Numbered from the stretch's first letter, positions 45,362 through 54,424 are shown. The stretch: 64,000 nt of DNA from Neorhizobium alkalisoli (GCF_007829835.1 NZ_VIWP01000001.1:682001-746000); one strand, 5' to 3'. Notes: generated from the sequence alone by a model not told the origin. Translations and numbers: made by a program.

Positions 45362-46798
45362 TCAAATCTCCGAGGTTTCGCGCAGCGGCGCGGGATTGAT
45401 GGTGTCGGGAACGGCGGAGAAAGGTCTTGCGGGTCGGTGAACCTGCCCGCCATCCGGTGGCGACATGCTGCCGCGACCTTCGTCGGGTCCGTGGGCGACC
45501 ATTTTCAGCATGAAGCCGATGCCGGTGCCGAAGATCAGGAAATACATGACGATGAACATGACGAGCGTGACACTCAGCGTCAGGACAGAATGGTTGGAGA
45601 CCGCATCCTGGGTGCGCAGGATCCCGTAAACCACCCAGGGCTGGCGGCCGACTTCCGTGGTGATCCAGCCCGCGAGAACCGCGATCAGCCCGGCCGGCCC
45701 CATACAGAGCGCAAACAGCAGGAAAAGCCGGGTCTCGTAGAGCTTGCCGCGCCAGCGCTGGTATGCACCCCAGACGCCGAGGAGCAACATGGCAAGGCCG
45801 AGGCCGACCATGATCCGGAAGGTGAAGAAGATGATCGTGGAGTTCGGGCGGTCCTGCGGCGCGAACTCCTTCAGGCCGGGGATCTTGCCATGCAGCGTGT
45901 GGGTGAGGATCAGGCTGCCGAGAAACGGGATCTCGATCGCATATTTCGTCTCCTCAGCCTTCATGTCGGGAATGCCGAAGGCGATGAGGGGCAGGCTGGT
46001 GGCGTTCGGATCATTCTGCCAATGCCCCTCGATCGCGGCGATCTTCGCCGGCTGATGTTCGAGCGTATTGAGGCCGTGGGCGTCGCCGACGAACATCTGC
46101 ACCGGCGCCACAAACAGCAGCATCCAGAGCGCCATGGAGAACATCTTGCGGATTGCCGGCGTCGAGCGGCCACGCAGGAGATGCCAGGCTGCGGCAGCGG
46201 CAACGAAGAGCGCCGTCGACAGGTAGGCGGCGAGCGTCATATGCGCCAGACGGAAGGGGAAGGACGGATTGAAGATGACGGCAAGCCAATCGGTCGGAAC
46301 GACCCGGCCGTTGACGACTTCAAAACCCTGCGGCGTCTGCATCCAGCTGTTCGACGCCAGGATCCAGGTGGTGGAGATCAGCGTGCCCAGGGCAACCATC
46401 GCTGTTGCGAACATGTGCAGGCCGGGGCCGACCTTGTTCCAGCCGAACAGCATGACACCGAGAAAGCCTGCCTCGAGGAAGAAGGCGGTCAGGACCTCAT
46501 AGGTCAGGAGCGGCCCGGTGATGCTCCCGGCAAACTGCGAAAACGCGCTCCAGTTGGTGCCGAACTCGTAGGCCATGACCAGACCGGAGACGACGCCCAT
46601 GCCGAAATTGACGGCGAAGATCTTCGACCAGAAGTGGTAGAGCTCGACATAAACCGGATTGCGGCGGATCAGCCACAGCGCTTCGAGGACGGTCAGATAG
46701 CTGGCAAGGCCGATGGTAATGGCCGGAAAGATGATGTGGAACGAGACAGTGAAGGCGAATTGCAGTCGGGCAAGTTCCAAAGCGCTGAGACCCAACAT
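45362..46798 (-). CDS. cydA: Cytochrome bd-type quinol oxidase subunit I (CIO type)
   Basis: 478 residues from ATG 46798 (GGAG 7 bases upstream). Heme-ligand and quinol-site features: the N-terminal LARLQFAFTVSFHIIFPAIT with its histidine, GTNWSAFSQFAGSITG, and GRQPWVVYGILRT. The Q-loop is short, as in cyanide-insensitive CioA proteins, so cioA is an equally good name. It is the first gene of the cydAB-DUF2474-poxB set. A dyad site at 46911-46926 lies 112 bases upstream. Confidence 0.95.
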   Translation of the reverse strand: MLGLSALELARLQFAFTVSFHIIFPAITIGLASYLTVLEALWLIRRNPVYVELYHFWSKIFAVNFGMGVVSGLVMAYEFGTNWSAFSQFAGSITGPLLTYEVLTAFFLEAGFLGVMLFGWNKVGPGLHMFATAMVALGTLISTTWILASNSWMQTPQGFEVVNGRVVPTDWLAVIFNPSFPFRLAHMTLAAYLSTALFVAAAAAWHLLRGRSTPAIRKMFSMALWMLLFVAPVQMFVGDAHGLNTLEHQPAKIAAIEGHWQNDPNATSLPLIAFGIPDMKAEETKYAIEIPFLGSLILTHTLHGKIPGLKEFAPQDRPNSTIIFFTFRIMVGLGLAMLLLGVWGAYQRWRGKLYETRLFLLFALCMGPAGLIAVLAGWITTEVGRQPWVVYGILRTQDAVSNHSVLTLSVTLVMFIVMYFLIFGTGIGFMLKMVAHGPDEGRGSMSPPDGGQVHRPARPFSAVPDTINPAPLRETSEI

Positions 46799-47194
46799 CG
46801 AGGCACTCCTTCGCGTGAATGGCTTGTGGCGAGCGGGGATCGCTCGGTTGCTTGACACTCACGATCGGAGCATCTGCCATGACATTCGCGCTTAACAGGC
46901 TCAGTCGCAACTACACGTACGTATAGATCAGCTATGCAAAAATATGCGGCTCTGCGAATTGCCACGAAGACTGCAGCGACGGCGACAAGGCATCGGGCGG
47001 ATATGAGATTGCGATGTGCCAGAGCCTTCCCGCCAGTCGGCATAATCCGCAGCTTTGAAGAATACGGCGGTCAGGCGCGCTCGATTTGAACAGACTTACC
47101 CTAAAATGCAGGGGGCGATACGCCGCGCATTGACTGCTGCAGTGCACAACGTCTTTTATTCTCGCTGCACGAAAACTTACGCACGGTGGTGAGT
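46799..47194. other. Divergent intergenic region, cydA / degenerate kinase
   Basis: About 396 bases with the cydA promoter and that of the kinase-like gene. It contains the dyad at 46911-46926. I see no FNR/FixK box (TTGAT-N4-ATCAA) and no RNA gene. Confidence 0.5.
46910..46926. promoter_or_regulatory. Dyad site 1 (CTAYRC-N4-GTATRG), cydA promoter
   Basis: ACTACACGTACGTATAG. The CTACACGT/ACGTATAG arms are a 16-bp inverted repeat with one mismatch pair, 112 bases upstream of cydA. It is the most symmetric of seven related sites. Confidence 0.7.
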
Positions 47195-48421
47195 ATGGTC
47201 GACGCGTTTTCTGGGTCGGAGAAGAATTCAGAGGGCGGACTCCGTGAGTATGGACAGAATGCAGCCGATCTGCTCGCTGCGGTCGTCCGATTTTCCGGAG
47301 CCGACAAGGGACTTCTGCTTCGCCCCGACGAAGACAGCTTTGTTGTTGAGACGTGGGTGGACGCAGACGACAGCGAAGCGCCTCTCGACGTCAGACCTTC
47401 CGTTGTTCTCGCGCCCTATCAGGTAAGGCTCGTCAAGCAGGTTGCCTCCCTGGGTAAAACGGTTTTTCACGGTGCTTCTAACGCGTCCCTCACCGCGACC
47501 GGCGCATCCGTATGTCTATGCGTGCCGATGGGACAGCCCGGAAACGTTTCTCACATTCTCTATCTGGAAACTGCCGATAGTAGCCGCGGCTTTCCACAAT
47601 CGATCGTCCAGGCCATCGAGCTTTATGCACTGGCATTTGGGAAAGCCTTGCATATGCAGAAGGGCAGCGAACCGGTAATCAGCCCGGGCCAGGCGGACAT
47701 ATTTACCGGCATCGATCCGATCATTCTTTCGGGCATCGCGGAATCCATTGCGCTTGAGATCAATGACTCGCTTTCCGCAGTGGTCGCCCATGCCGGCGCG
47801 GGCCTTCAATGGCTCAACCACGAGACCCCGAAACTCGAAAGGGCGCGGCAATCCTTTCGAAAGATTGCCGCATCGACGTTTTCTGTCGGCAATATCGTCT
47901 CGGCCTATCGCTCGACCAGCAAGTCGGGTGGGCCTGCACTCGAACTCGTTGACGTCGGATCGATTGTCGCCGGCGCGCTCGAAGCTGCGTCAGTCGAGCT
48001 GGTTGCGGCCAATGTCAGAAGCGAATGCGATCTGTCGAAAGGAGCGATGATCTTCGCGGAGGCCAAACAGATCGAACAGGCGATCGTCACATTGATCAGC
48101 GTTGCGCTGGACGCAATGAAAGACGTACCGGAACCGCGCTGGCTTTCCATCTCCAGTACCGTGCAGGATAAACATCTGGTCGTCGCTTTTTCCGATAGCG
48201 GCCCCTCGATCCCGATCGAGGCGCGCGACGCGATATTTGACCCATCCTATTCGACCAAACAGGGCAGCCGCGGTATCAAGCTCGCTATCGCCCGAACGAT
48301 CGCCCAGTTGCATGGCGGCAGCCTCGATATCGCACGTTCCAACGCTGATGGGACGACCATGCTTTTGAGATTGCCGGCGAAGTCGGCAGATGAAGTTTAC
48401 ACGCCTGATTGCCGATCATGA
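47195..48421 (+). CDS. Degenerate (pseudo) histidine kinase with GAF-like N-terminus
   Basis: About 408 residues from ATG 47195 (GTGs at 47186 and 47189 are in frame). Layout matches the C-terminal part of the 38303-42334 kinase: GAF-like region, dimerisation helix, HATPase. The phospho-acceptor box reads IALEINDSLSAVV where active kinases have HEINQPL, so the histidine is leucine (residue 187). The N-box asparagine is lost (TLISVALDAMKDV), the D-box is DSGPS instead of DxGxG, and G2 is GSRGIKLAI. The frame is intact, so it looks like a maintained non-catalytic regulator. An AraC regulator gene follows after 24 bases. Confidence 0.8.
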   Translation: MVDAFSGSEKNSEGGLREYGQNAADLLAAVVRFSGADKGLLLRPDEDSFVVETWVDADDSEAPLDVRPSVVLAPYQVRLVKQVASLGKTVFHGASNASLTATGASVCLCVPMGQPGNVSHILYLETADSSRGFPQSIVQAIELYALAFGKALHMQKGSEPVISPGQADIFTGIDPIILSGIAESIALEINDSLSAVVAHAGAGLQWLNHETPKLERARQSFRKIAASTFSVGNIVSAYRSTSKSGGPALELVDVGSIVAGALEAASVELVAANVRSECDLSKGAMIFAEAKQIEQAIVTLISVALDAMKDVPEPRWLSISSTVQDKHLVVAFSDSGPSIPIEARDAIFDPSYSTKQGSRGIKLAIARTIAQLHGGSLDIARSNADGTTMLLRLPAKSADEVYTPDCRS

Positions 48422-48445
48422 TGCGGAGCAGGCGGAGAATTTAGG

Positions 48446-49402
48446 TTGCCCAAGGACCAATCTCTAGACAATCGCAACATGGAATATCTGCGCGTCCTGC
48501 GGACGCCACAGGTCGTTGCGTCGTCTCTCAGTGGCGGTCTGCTTTCGGCATCCAGAATCACGCGCGACACGCCCGGCCACGGCATGACCGATGACCATGT
48601 ACCGGAAGACGCGTTCATGCTTTCCCTGCAGCGGCGTGATTACCAGGGCGCCTTGTGGGTTGATGGCAAACAGGTCGATTTCCGCGGCAGCCGGCGGGGA
48701 AATTTCACGCTCTACGACTATTCACGTGTCTGGCGAGCGGACCTGCAATCGCCGTTTGACTGCGTGAACTTCTACATTTCGAGGCGGGCGCTTTTTTCCC
48801 TGGAAGAGGAGATCGGCACGAAACCTCTGGAAGGTTTCGATATCGCGCCCGGTGCCGATATCAACGATCCGATCGTCCACAACATCGTCAATGCGCTCGT
48901 GCCGATCTTCGACGGTCGTTATGACACCAACCAGCTCCTGCTGGATTATGTCGGCACGGGGCTGCTCGTCCATCTGGCATCGACCTATGGCAGCGTCCAT
49001 CGCCAGTCCCATATCCGTCGCGGCGGCCTGACACCGCTGCAATTGAACAGGGCGACAGCGCTTCTGGACGCCAATCTCCACGGACGATTGAACCTGTCGG
49101 ATGTCGCCCGTGAATGCGGGCTCTCGTCCTCGTATTTCGCAAGGGCCTTCAAGGTCTCGACCGGTGGAACACCGCATCAGTGGCTCGCTCAGCGCCGCAT
49201 CGACAAGGCGACCGAGCTGATGAGGAACTCGTCGCTGACACTGAAGGAAATCGCGGCCAGCTGCGGCTTTTCCGATCAGGCGCATTTCACACGAGTCTTC
49301 AGCGAAGCCAAGGGCATGCCGCCGGCAGCCTGGAGGCGCAATGTGATCCTCACACCCTCTTTCAGCCTCTACCAGGTTTCGCCGAAATTCCGGCCGAGCT
49401 GA
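48446..49402 (+). CDS. AraC-family transcriptional regulator
   Basis: 318 residues from TTG 48446, which has GGAG 8 bases upstream; the first ATG is 48479. The N-terminal ~190 residues resemble an AraC-binding-like ligand domain. The C-terminal AraC double HTH runs from about residue 215 (LNLSDVARECGLSSSYFARA and LKEIAASCGFSDQAHFTRVF). It is 24 bases after the degenerate kinase gene and probably co-transcribed. Its target is unknown. Confidence 0.9.
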   Translation: MPKDQSLDNRNMEYLRVLRTPQVVASSLSGGLLSASRITRDTPGHGMTDDHVPEDAFMLSLQRRDYQGALWVDGKQVDFRGSRRGNFTLYDYSRVWRADLQSPFDCVNFYISRRALFSLEEEIGTKPLEGFDIAPGADINDPIVHNIVNALVPIFDGRYDTNQLLLDYVGTGLLVHLASTYGSVHRQSHIRRGGLTPLQLNRATALLDANLHGRLNLSDVARECGLSSSYFARAFKVSTGGTPHQWLAQRRIDKATELMRNSSLTLKEIAASCGFSDQAHFTRVFSEAKGMPPAAWRRNVILTPSFSLYQVSPKFRPS

Positions 49403-49577
49403 TCAGCAAGGCGTGATCCTGCCGCGCTCAGGCGGCAGACCGGCAGGCATTTCGTTTGCCTGTGCCTTTCAGGCAAAACGGTTTCGACAAGATACCGGCT
49501 TATCGCACGACCGGTTTCGCTCCAGATGGTTGTCGTCAACACCATGACGATCAAGCGAAACAGGCAGTGCAGGGCAT

Positions 49578-49982
49578 ATGTCGAACATCACTCGTGGCGG
49601 CCTGGCGCCACTTCGACTGAGCCGCGCCGTAACGCTGCTCGAAGACAGTCTGACCAACCGCATGACGCTTTTGCAGGTCGCGGGCGAATGTGGCTTGTCG
49701 CTGAGCTATTTCGCCAGAGCCTTCAAGGCTTCGACAGGCCTTTCTCCCTATCAATGGCTCGCGCAGCACAGGATCGACAAGGCGATACAGGCCTTGGAAA
49801 GCTCGATGCTTCCCTTGAGCGAAATCGCCACCCTCTGCGGATTTGCCGATCAGGCCCATTTTGCGAGAGCCTTCCGGAAAGCCAAGGGCGTTACTCCCTC
49901 CGCATGGCGCCGGGATGCCCGGGCTGACGAAGCGGACGAGAGCATGATCGACCTGGACAGGCGGCCATGGAAAACCGCCTAG
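49578..49982 (+). CDS. Stand-alone AraC-type DNA-binding domain protein
   Basis: 134 residues consisting almost entirely of the AraC double HTH (MTLLQVAGECGLSLSYFARA and LSEIATLCGFADQAHFARAF). It is closely similar to the C-terminal half of the regulator just upstream, including the ITRGGLAPLRLSRA lead-in (there IRRGGLTPLQLNRA). It has its own ATG and no ligand domain, so it looks like a partial duplication that became a separate gene. It could compete for the same sites. Confidence 0.82.
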   Translation: MSNITRGGLAPLRLSRAVTLLEDSLTNRMTLLQVAGECGLSLSYFARAFKASTGLSPYQWLAQHRIDKAIQALESSMLPLSEIATLCGFADQAHFARAFRKAKGVTPSAWRRDARADEADESMIDLDRRPWKTA

Positions 49983-50021
49983 GCACGGAGCCCTCTTCCT
50001 CCCCTACTGACGGTCTATGGA

Positions 50022-50038
50022 CCTATTCATGCGTATAG
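50022..50038. promoter_or_regulatory. Dyad site 2, emrA promoter
   Basis: CCTATTCATGCGTATAG, ending 76 bases before the emrA start. It matches the CTAYRC-N4-GTATRG dyad with one deviation (CTATTC). Confidence 0.7.
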
Positions 50039-50114
50039 TGTCCGGCACCCGTCCGGCTTGTTACCCTGCGCGCGAAAACAATTACTCCATCGAGCACGAC
50101 AGGTTTCAACAGCG

Positions 50115-51227
50115 ATGACCGACCAGACCAATACCGGGAGCGGTGACCCCACTGCGACCACGCAGCCGCCTTCCGCCATACTGGCGACGATCCGGCGCGT
50201 GGCGATCCCTTTCCTTGCGGTCATCATCGTTGGTGCAGCGGTCGCCTCGGCTATCATCGATTGGGATAGCTGGATTGCTGGCGCGTCCCATCAGTCGACC
50301 GACGACGCTATCGTCAATGCCGACATCTCGACGCTCAGTGCCCAGATCAGCGGCACGATCAGCAGCATTCCCGTCGCCGATTATCAGAGAGTCACCAGGG
50401 GCCAGTTGCTTGCCCAGATCGATCCCCGCAGTTACGAGGCCGCCGTCACGGTGGCAACCGCCAATCTCGCCTCGTCAAACGCCACGCTTGCAAATCTCGC
50501 CAACCAGATCGACTTGCAAAAGGCGGCAATAGAGGCGGCGGAAGCGCAGCATACATCGGCGCTCGCCCAGCAGACGCAAACATCGGAAGAGTATCAGCGC
50601 CAGCGTGATCTCGGCGGAGCGACGACGCAGCAGGCCCTGCAGCAGGCGCAGGCCGTGTCACTCCAGGCCGCCGCCTCCGTTCGGTCGACAGCAGCCGCCA
50701 TCGCCCAGCAGCAGGCCCAGCTGAAAGTCCTGCAGGGACAGGAGCCTTTGCTTCGCGCTCAGGTCGCCGCCGCCCAAGGCAATCTCGATACAGCCAAAAT
50801 CAACGAGGGTTATACCCGGATCTACGCTCCATTCGACGGAATGCTCGGCAGGCGGCTCGTTCACGAGGGTGATTTCGTCAGCGCCGGAACCGGCATTTTG
50901 GCGGAAGTGCCGCTGCCGAATGTCTATGTCACCGCGAATTTCAAGGAGACCCAGCTTTCGCGCATGTCGGCGGGCAACAAGGCCGAAATCAGGATCGATA
51001 CCTTTCCGGGCCAAATGTTGCGCGGCACCGTGATCGATCTTTCACCGGCGAGCGGGTCGATCTTCGCCCTGCTGCCACCCGACAATGCGACAGGCAATTA
51101 CACCAAGGTTGTCCAGCGGCTCCCGGTCAAGATCGCGATCGATGCGGACCAGCCATTGCTGCAGCGCCTGCGCCCGGGAATGTCGGCAACCGTGACCATC
51201 AATACGCCCGGCGACGGGCACCCATGA
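50115..51227 (+). CDS. emrA: HlyD/EmrA-type membrane fusion protein
   Basis: About 370 residues from ATG 50115. One N-terminal membrane anchor (IPFLAVIIVGAAVASAII) is followed by the HlyD lipoyl half-motif, a long coiled coil rich in A/Q (about 110-210), and the beta-barrel with GMLGRRLVHEGDFVSAG. It is the periplasmic adaptor of a DHA2-type export pump. Its stop overlaps emrB by 4 bases. The closest functional parallel is EmrA/EmrK. Confidence 0.92.
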   Translation: MTDQTNTGSGDPTATTQPPSAILATIRRVAIPFLAVIIVGAAVASAIIDWDSWIAGASHQSTDDAIVNADISTLSAQISGTISSIPVADYQRVTRGQLLAQIDPRSYEAAVTVATANLASSNATLANLANQIDLQKAAIEAAEAQHTSALAQQTQTSEEYQRQRDLGGATTQQALQQAQAVSLQAAASVRSTAAAIAQQQAQLKVLQGQEPLLRAQVAAAQGNLDTAKINEGYTRIYAPFDGMLGRRLVHEGDFVSAGTGILAEVPLPNVYVTANFKETQLSRMSAGNKAEIRIDTFPGQMLRGTVIDLSPASGSIFALLPPDNATGNYTKVVQRLPVKIAIDADQPLLQRLRPGMSATVTINTPGDGHP

Positions 51228-52825
51228 CGACCGTCGTCCGCTCCTTCGGTCCGATCACCAGCGGAACCACGGTCGCCCGCCCGCTTCTGATCGTTGCCGC
51301 CCTGATCCTCGCATCCTTCGTCGTCGGTTTCGACACACGTGTCTTCGTGGTCGGCATGCCGGATCTGCGCGCGGCCTATTCGCTCAGCATCGACGAAGCC
51401 TCATGGCTGAGCACGATCGCCAACGCCCCGCAGATCCTGATCGCCTCCGGCGTTGCCTGGCTTGCGACCGTTTTCGGCGTGCGAAGGGTCATGATCCCGA
51501 CGGCACTTGTCTATTCCGTCGTCTCGCTCGAAATCCCGCTGGTGAACGATGGACCGCTGCTCTTCGTGCTGCACGCGATAAGAGGGCTGCTGCTCGGCGT
51601 GTTCATCCCGGCGACGATCATGGTGATCTTCCGCAATCTCGACAAGAGATACTGGCTGATCGGCATCGCCATCTATGCGCTGCGTGTGCCCCTGTCGCAG
51701 AATCTCGGCTTTGTGCTGGTCGGCTTCTATGGGGACTATCTCGGCTGGCAGTGGATGTACTGGCAGGATGTGATCGTCGCACCGCTGATCGCGCTTCTGC
51801 TCTTCATCGCCGCTCCGAGGGAGCAGATCAATATCCGCCTGCTCGAAAATGCCGACTGGGGCGGAATGATGCTGCTCGGCTCGTCGATGACCATGCTCTA
51901 TGTCGGGCTCGATCAAGGCAACCGGCTTGACTGGCTTCAATCGGGCACGATCATCGCGCTTCTTGCAGGGGGCTCGATCCTTGCCATCGGCTTCCTCATC
52001 AACGAAAGCCTTGTCGCGCATCCCTGGGCGCATTTCAGCGTTATCATGACCCGCAATATCGGGCTCGGATACGCCATCATCATCTGTTACGCCCTGTCGA
52101 GCGCTGGCGCATCGATTGCCATTCCCGGCTTCCTGCAGAACGTCGTCGGGCTGAGGCCCATTTCCATTGCGGGCCTCTATCTCACCGGCGCCGTCATTCC
52201 GGTCTTCCTGTTCATCACGATCGCGATCCTCCTGCTGCGCCGCTTCGATGCGCGGCTTTGCATCGTCCTTGGATTGGCGCTCATGGCGCTCGGATCACAA
52301 CTGGGGTCAAAACTCACCCTCGCCTGGGCGCCGTGGAATTTCTTTCCGACGGTCATCCTCCACACGGCCGGCCAGTCCTTCGCCTTCTTCGCGACGGTCG
52401 TATACCTGATCGGCAATTCCGACCCGTCACGTTCGACGGCGGTATCGGCCTATATCCAGGTAGTGCGGCTCGGCAGCGTCGAGCTTGCGACAAGCATCCT
52501 TGCGACCCTGCAGAGACAGAGGGAGCAATATCACTCGGATATCCTGAACGGCCCGATATCGGCCACATCCCAGCCGCTGCATGCGGTTCTCGGCAAGCTG
52601 CAGCACCTGTTCGGCGCCGGCTCACGGGCGCATATCGAGGGGCTTGCCACCGTCGCAGGCCGTATCCGGAGCCAGGCGACCGTACTTGCCTATAGCGATC
52701 TTTTCGTCCTGTCGTTCTGGGCTGCAATCGGCGGCCTTGCGATTGCCGCTCTCATGGTCTCAATGCCCTATGGCCCGCTTCATCCGGACTTCACCAATCC
52801 ACCGCCGGAAGAGCCAAAGAAATGA
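51224..52825 (+). CDS. emrB: DHA2-family MFS efflux transporter (EmrB type)
   Basis: 533 residues with about 14 membrane helices, matching the 14-TMS DHA2 drug:H+ antiporters. The N-terminal part has FVVGFDTRVFVVGMPDLRAA and ASWLSTIANAPQILIASG. It forms a pump with the preceding adaptor; an outer-membrane partner is not encoded here. EmrB-type pumps are often tuned to weak acids or uncouplers, but the substrate here is not known. Confidence 0.92.
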   Translation: MTTVVRSFGPITSGTTVARPLLIVAALILASFVVGFDTRVFVVGMPDLRAAYSLSIDEASWLSTIANAPQILIASGVAWLATVFGVRRVMIPTALVYSVVSLEIPLVNDGPLLFVLHAIRGLLLGVFIPATIMVIFRNLDKRYWLIGIAIYALRVPLSQNLGFVLVGFYGDYLGWQWMYWQDVIVAPLIALLLFIAAPREQINIRLLENADWGGMMLLGSSMTMLYVGLDQGNRLDWLQSGTIIALLAGGSILAIGFLINESLVAHPWAHFSVIMTRNIGLGYAIIICYALSSAGASIAIPGFLQNVVGLRPISIAGLYLTGAVIPVFLFITIAILLLRRFDARLCIVLGLALMALGSQLGSKLTLAWAPWNFFPTVILHTAGQSFAFFATVVYLIGNSDPSRSTAVSAYIQVVRLGSVELATSILATLQRQREQYHSDILNGPISATSQPLHAVLGKLQHLFGAGSRAHIEGLATVAGRIRSQATVLAYSDLFVLSFWAAIGGLAIAALMVSMPYGPLHPDFTNPPPEEPKK

Positions 52826-52932
52826 TTGGAGGAGAGCTTCTCTCTTCTTTTCACTACCGGAACCATATACCGATCCGAATGGACACGGGCATCGCAAAAG
52901 CTTAGCGGAAGATCGTACAAGGCTCACCAAGC

Positions 52933-54168
52933 ATGAAGACTGAAAGCCCCATACCGAAGACGCTATCGGAGGCCATCGACTTCATCGCCGGCTATATCGA
53001 AGCATTTCCGAGTTCCGTGGAAATGCCCCTCGCCGACGCAACCGGTCATGTGCTGGCACAGGATCTGACCGCACCGGCCAATCTCCCGCGCTTCGACAAT
53101 GCGGCCATGGACGGGTTCGCGGTGCGATCGGCGGATCTTGCGGGCGGCGGCACCGGGGTTCAACTCAGGATCGTTTCGACGATTGCCGCCGGCCAGACCG
53201 GACAGCATGAAATAGGCCCCGGCGAAGCGGCGCGGATCACCACCGGCGCCATGATGCCAAAAGGGGCCGACCGCGTTGTCATGCAGGAAAATGCGAGGCT
53301 GGAGGGCAATCAGGTCCGTCTGTTCACCGCAAGCACCGACAAAGCCCATATCCGGCGTGCCGGCGACGATATCGCGCAATCGGATTTGATCCTGGAGGCC
53401 GGCACGATAATCGGGCCGGGCCAGATCATTCTTCTGGCGGCTCTCGGGTTCCAATCCGTCTCGGTCACGCCGAAGCCGAAGGTTGCGCTCCTGTCGACGG
53501 GGGATGAACTGCGCGATGCCCCTGCGCCGCTCATTCCCGGCCAGATCTATGACAGCAACCGGCCGATGCTGTCGATGATGCTGAAGGCGGCGGGCGCCGA
53601 GATTTCGGACCTTGGCATTATCGGCGACGACCCCGATCATCTGCTTCGCACTCTCGTCGGTGCCGCAGGTGACCATGATCTGATCATCTCATCCGGAGGC
53701 GCGTCTGCCGGTTTTGCCGATCACCTGACGCGGGCGGTGTCACAGCGCGGACATCTGGAATTCTGGAAGCTCGACATGCGGCCGGGCAAACCGATCGGTT
53801 TCGGGGATGTCGACCATTGCCCGATCCTGATCCTTCCGGGGAACCCGCTTGCGGCAGCGGCAGGATGCGCCGTCCTCGGTCGCCCTTTGGTCCATTGCCT
53901 TGCAGGGCGCAAGACCAGGCAGGATGGCTGGCTTCGCCTTCCGGTCTCGCGATCATTCTCCAAGCCACTGGGGCGAACGCATATCCTGCCCGGCCGGCTC
54001 GTCACCGATCCTTCGAAAGGGATGACGATCGCGGATCCACTGCCGGAGCGCGGCTCGGCCAGCCTTCACACGCTCTCGCAGGCCACGGTGCTGATCATGC
54101 TCGCAGGCCACCAGGCAAATGTGGATGCCGGCGATGTCGTTGATGTGCTGCCCTTGTGGCAAGCATAG
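52933..54168 (+). CDS. moeA: Molybdopterin molybdenumtransferase
   Basis: MoeA, 411 residues, inserts molybdate into adenylylated molybdopterin. FDNAAMDGFAVRSADL is the MoeA N-terminal signature. VALLSTGDEL, IYDSNRPML and SSGGASAGFADH belong to the MoCF-binding domain, and LILPGNPLAAAAGC follows. AAGG precedes the ATG. It lies 107 bases after emrB on the same strand. The only molybdoenzyme in view is the YdeP/FdhF-like protein at 58911, so this copy may serve it (inference). Confidence 0.95.
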   Translation: MKTESPIPKTLSEAIDFIAGYIEAFPSSVEMPLADATGHVLAQDLTAPANLPRFDNAAMDGFAVRSADLAGGGTGVQLRIVSTIAAGQTGQHEIGPGEAARITTGAMMPKGADRVVMQENARLEGNQVRLFTASTDKAHIRRAGDDIAQSDLILEAGTIIGPGQIILLAALGFQSVSVTPKPKVALLSTGDELRDAPAPLIPGQIYDSNRPMLSMMLKAAGAEISDLGIIGDDPDHLLRTLVGAAGDHDLIISSGGASAGFADHLTRAVSQRGHLEFWKLDMRPGKPIGFGDVDHCPILILPGNPLAAAAGCAVLGRPLVHCLAGRKTRQDGWLRLPVSRSFSKPLGRTHILPGRLVTDPSKGMTIADPLPERGSASLHTLSQATVLIMLAGHQANVDAGDVVDVLPLWQA

Positions 54169-54305
54169 GCCAAGCCCGGGTTCAGCCGTTCGGCGGCCTG
54201 ATGAACAATGTCGGCAAAATCACCCAGCGAAATCCCGTCGGCCTTGAGCATCACACGGATCAACGGATCGGTCAGGATCTCGGAGAAGGTCAGTTCTTGG
54301 TCCAT
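54066..54305 (-). CDS. Small hypothetical protein, antisense to the moeA 3' end
   Basis: Up to 79 residues from ATG 54305, with GGAGG 6 bases upstream. The first ~40 residues (DQELTFSEILTDPLIRVMLK, then ADGISLGDFADIV) look like a short conserved helical protein of proteobacteria with the ELTF.E(I/V)L.DPLIR pattern; I know no function. The remaining C-terminal part runs antisense to the last ~100 bases of moeA and looks less protein-like. The start and ribosome site are better supported than the end. Confidence 0.55.
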   Translation of the reverse strand: MDQELTFSEILTDPLIRVMLKADGISLGDFADIVHQAAERLNPGLAYACHKGSTSTTSPASTFAWWPASMISTVACESV

Positions 54306-54366
54306 CATTCGCCTCCCGGGACTTAGGGGTTGAGGGTTTGTGCAAGCGGATTGCCGGATGCGTGAA

Positions 54367-54387
54367 TGGCGGGCCTTTCGCCCGCCA
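54367..54387. terminator. GC hairpin between convergent moeA and hydrolase transcripts
   Basis: An 8-bp perfect stem (TGGCGGGC / GCCCGCCA) with loop CTTTC. The plus strand continues CCACTTTTCAATTGTTTTC, which is T-rich and suits termination of the moeA transcript. It is also 38 bases past the stop of the minus-strand hydrolase gene. Confidence 0.5.
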
Positions 54388-54424
54388 CCACTTTTCAATT
54401 GTTTTCGACGAAGAGGCCTCCGGT

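Noticed and set aside
46927..46945. CTATGC-AAAA-ATATGC next to dyad site 1 as an additional site
   Set aside because: The left arm fits but the right arm differs at three of six positions; too weak to call.
46799..47194. Search for an FNR/FixK box in front of cydA
   Set aside because: No TTGAT-N4-ATCAA-like dyad found, so oxygen control through that route is not supported here.
52826..52932. CATATACCGAT stretch upstream of moeA as an eighth dyad
   Set aside because: The left arm is similar, but the right arm does not match GTATRG.
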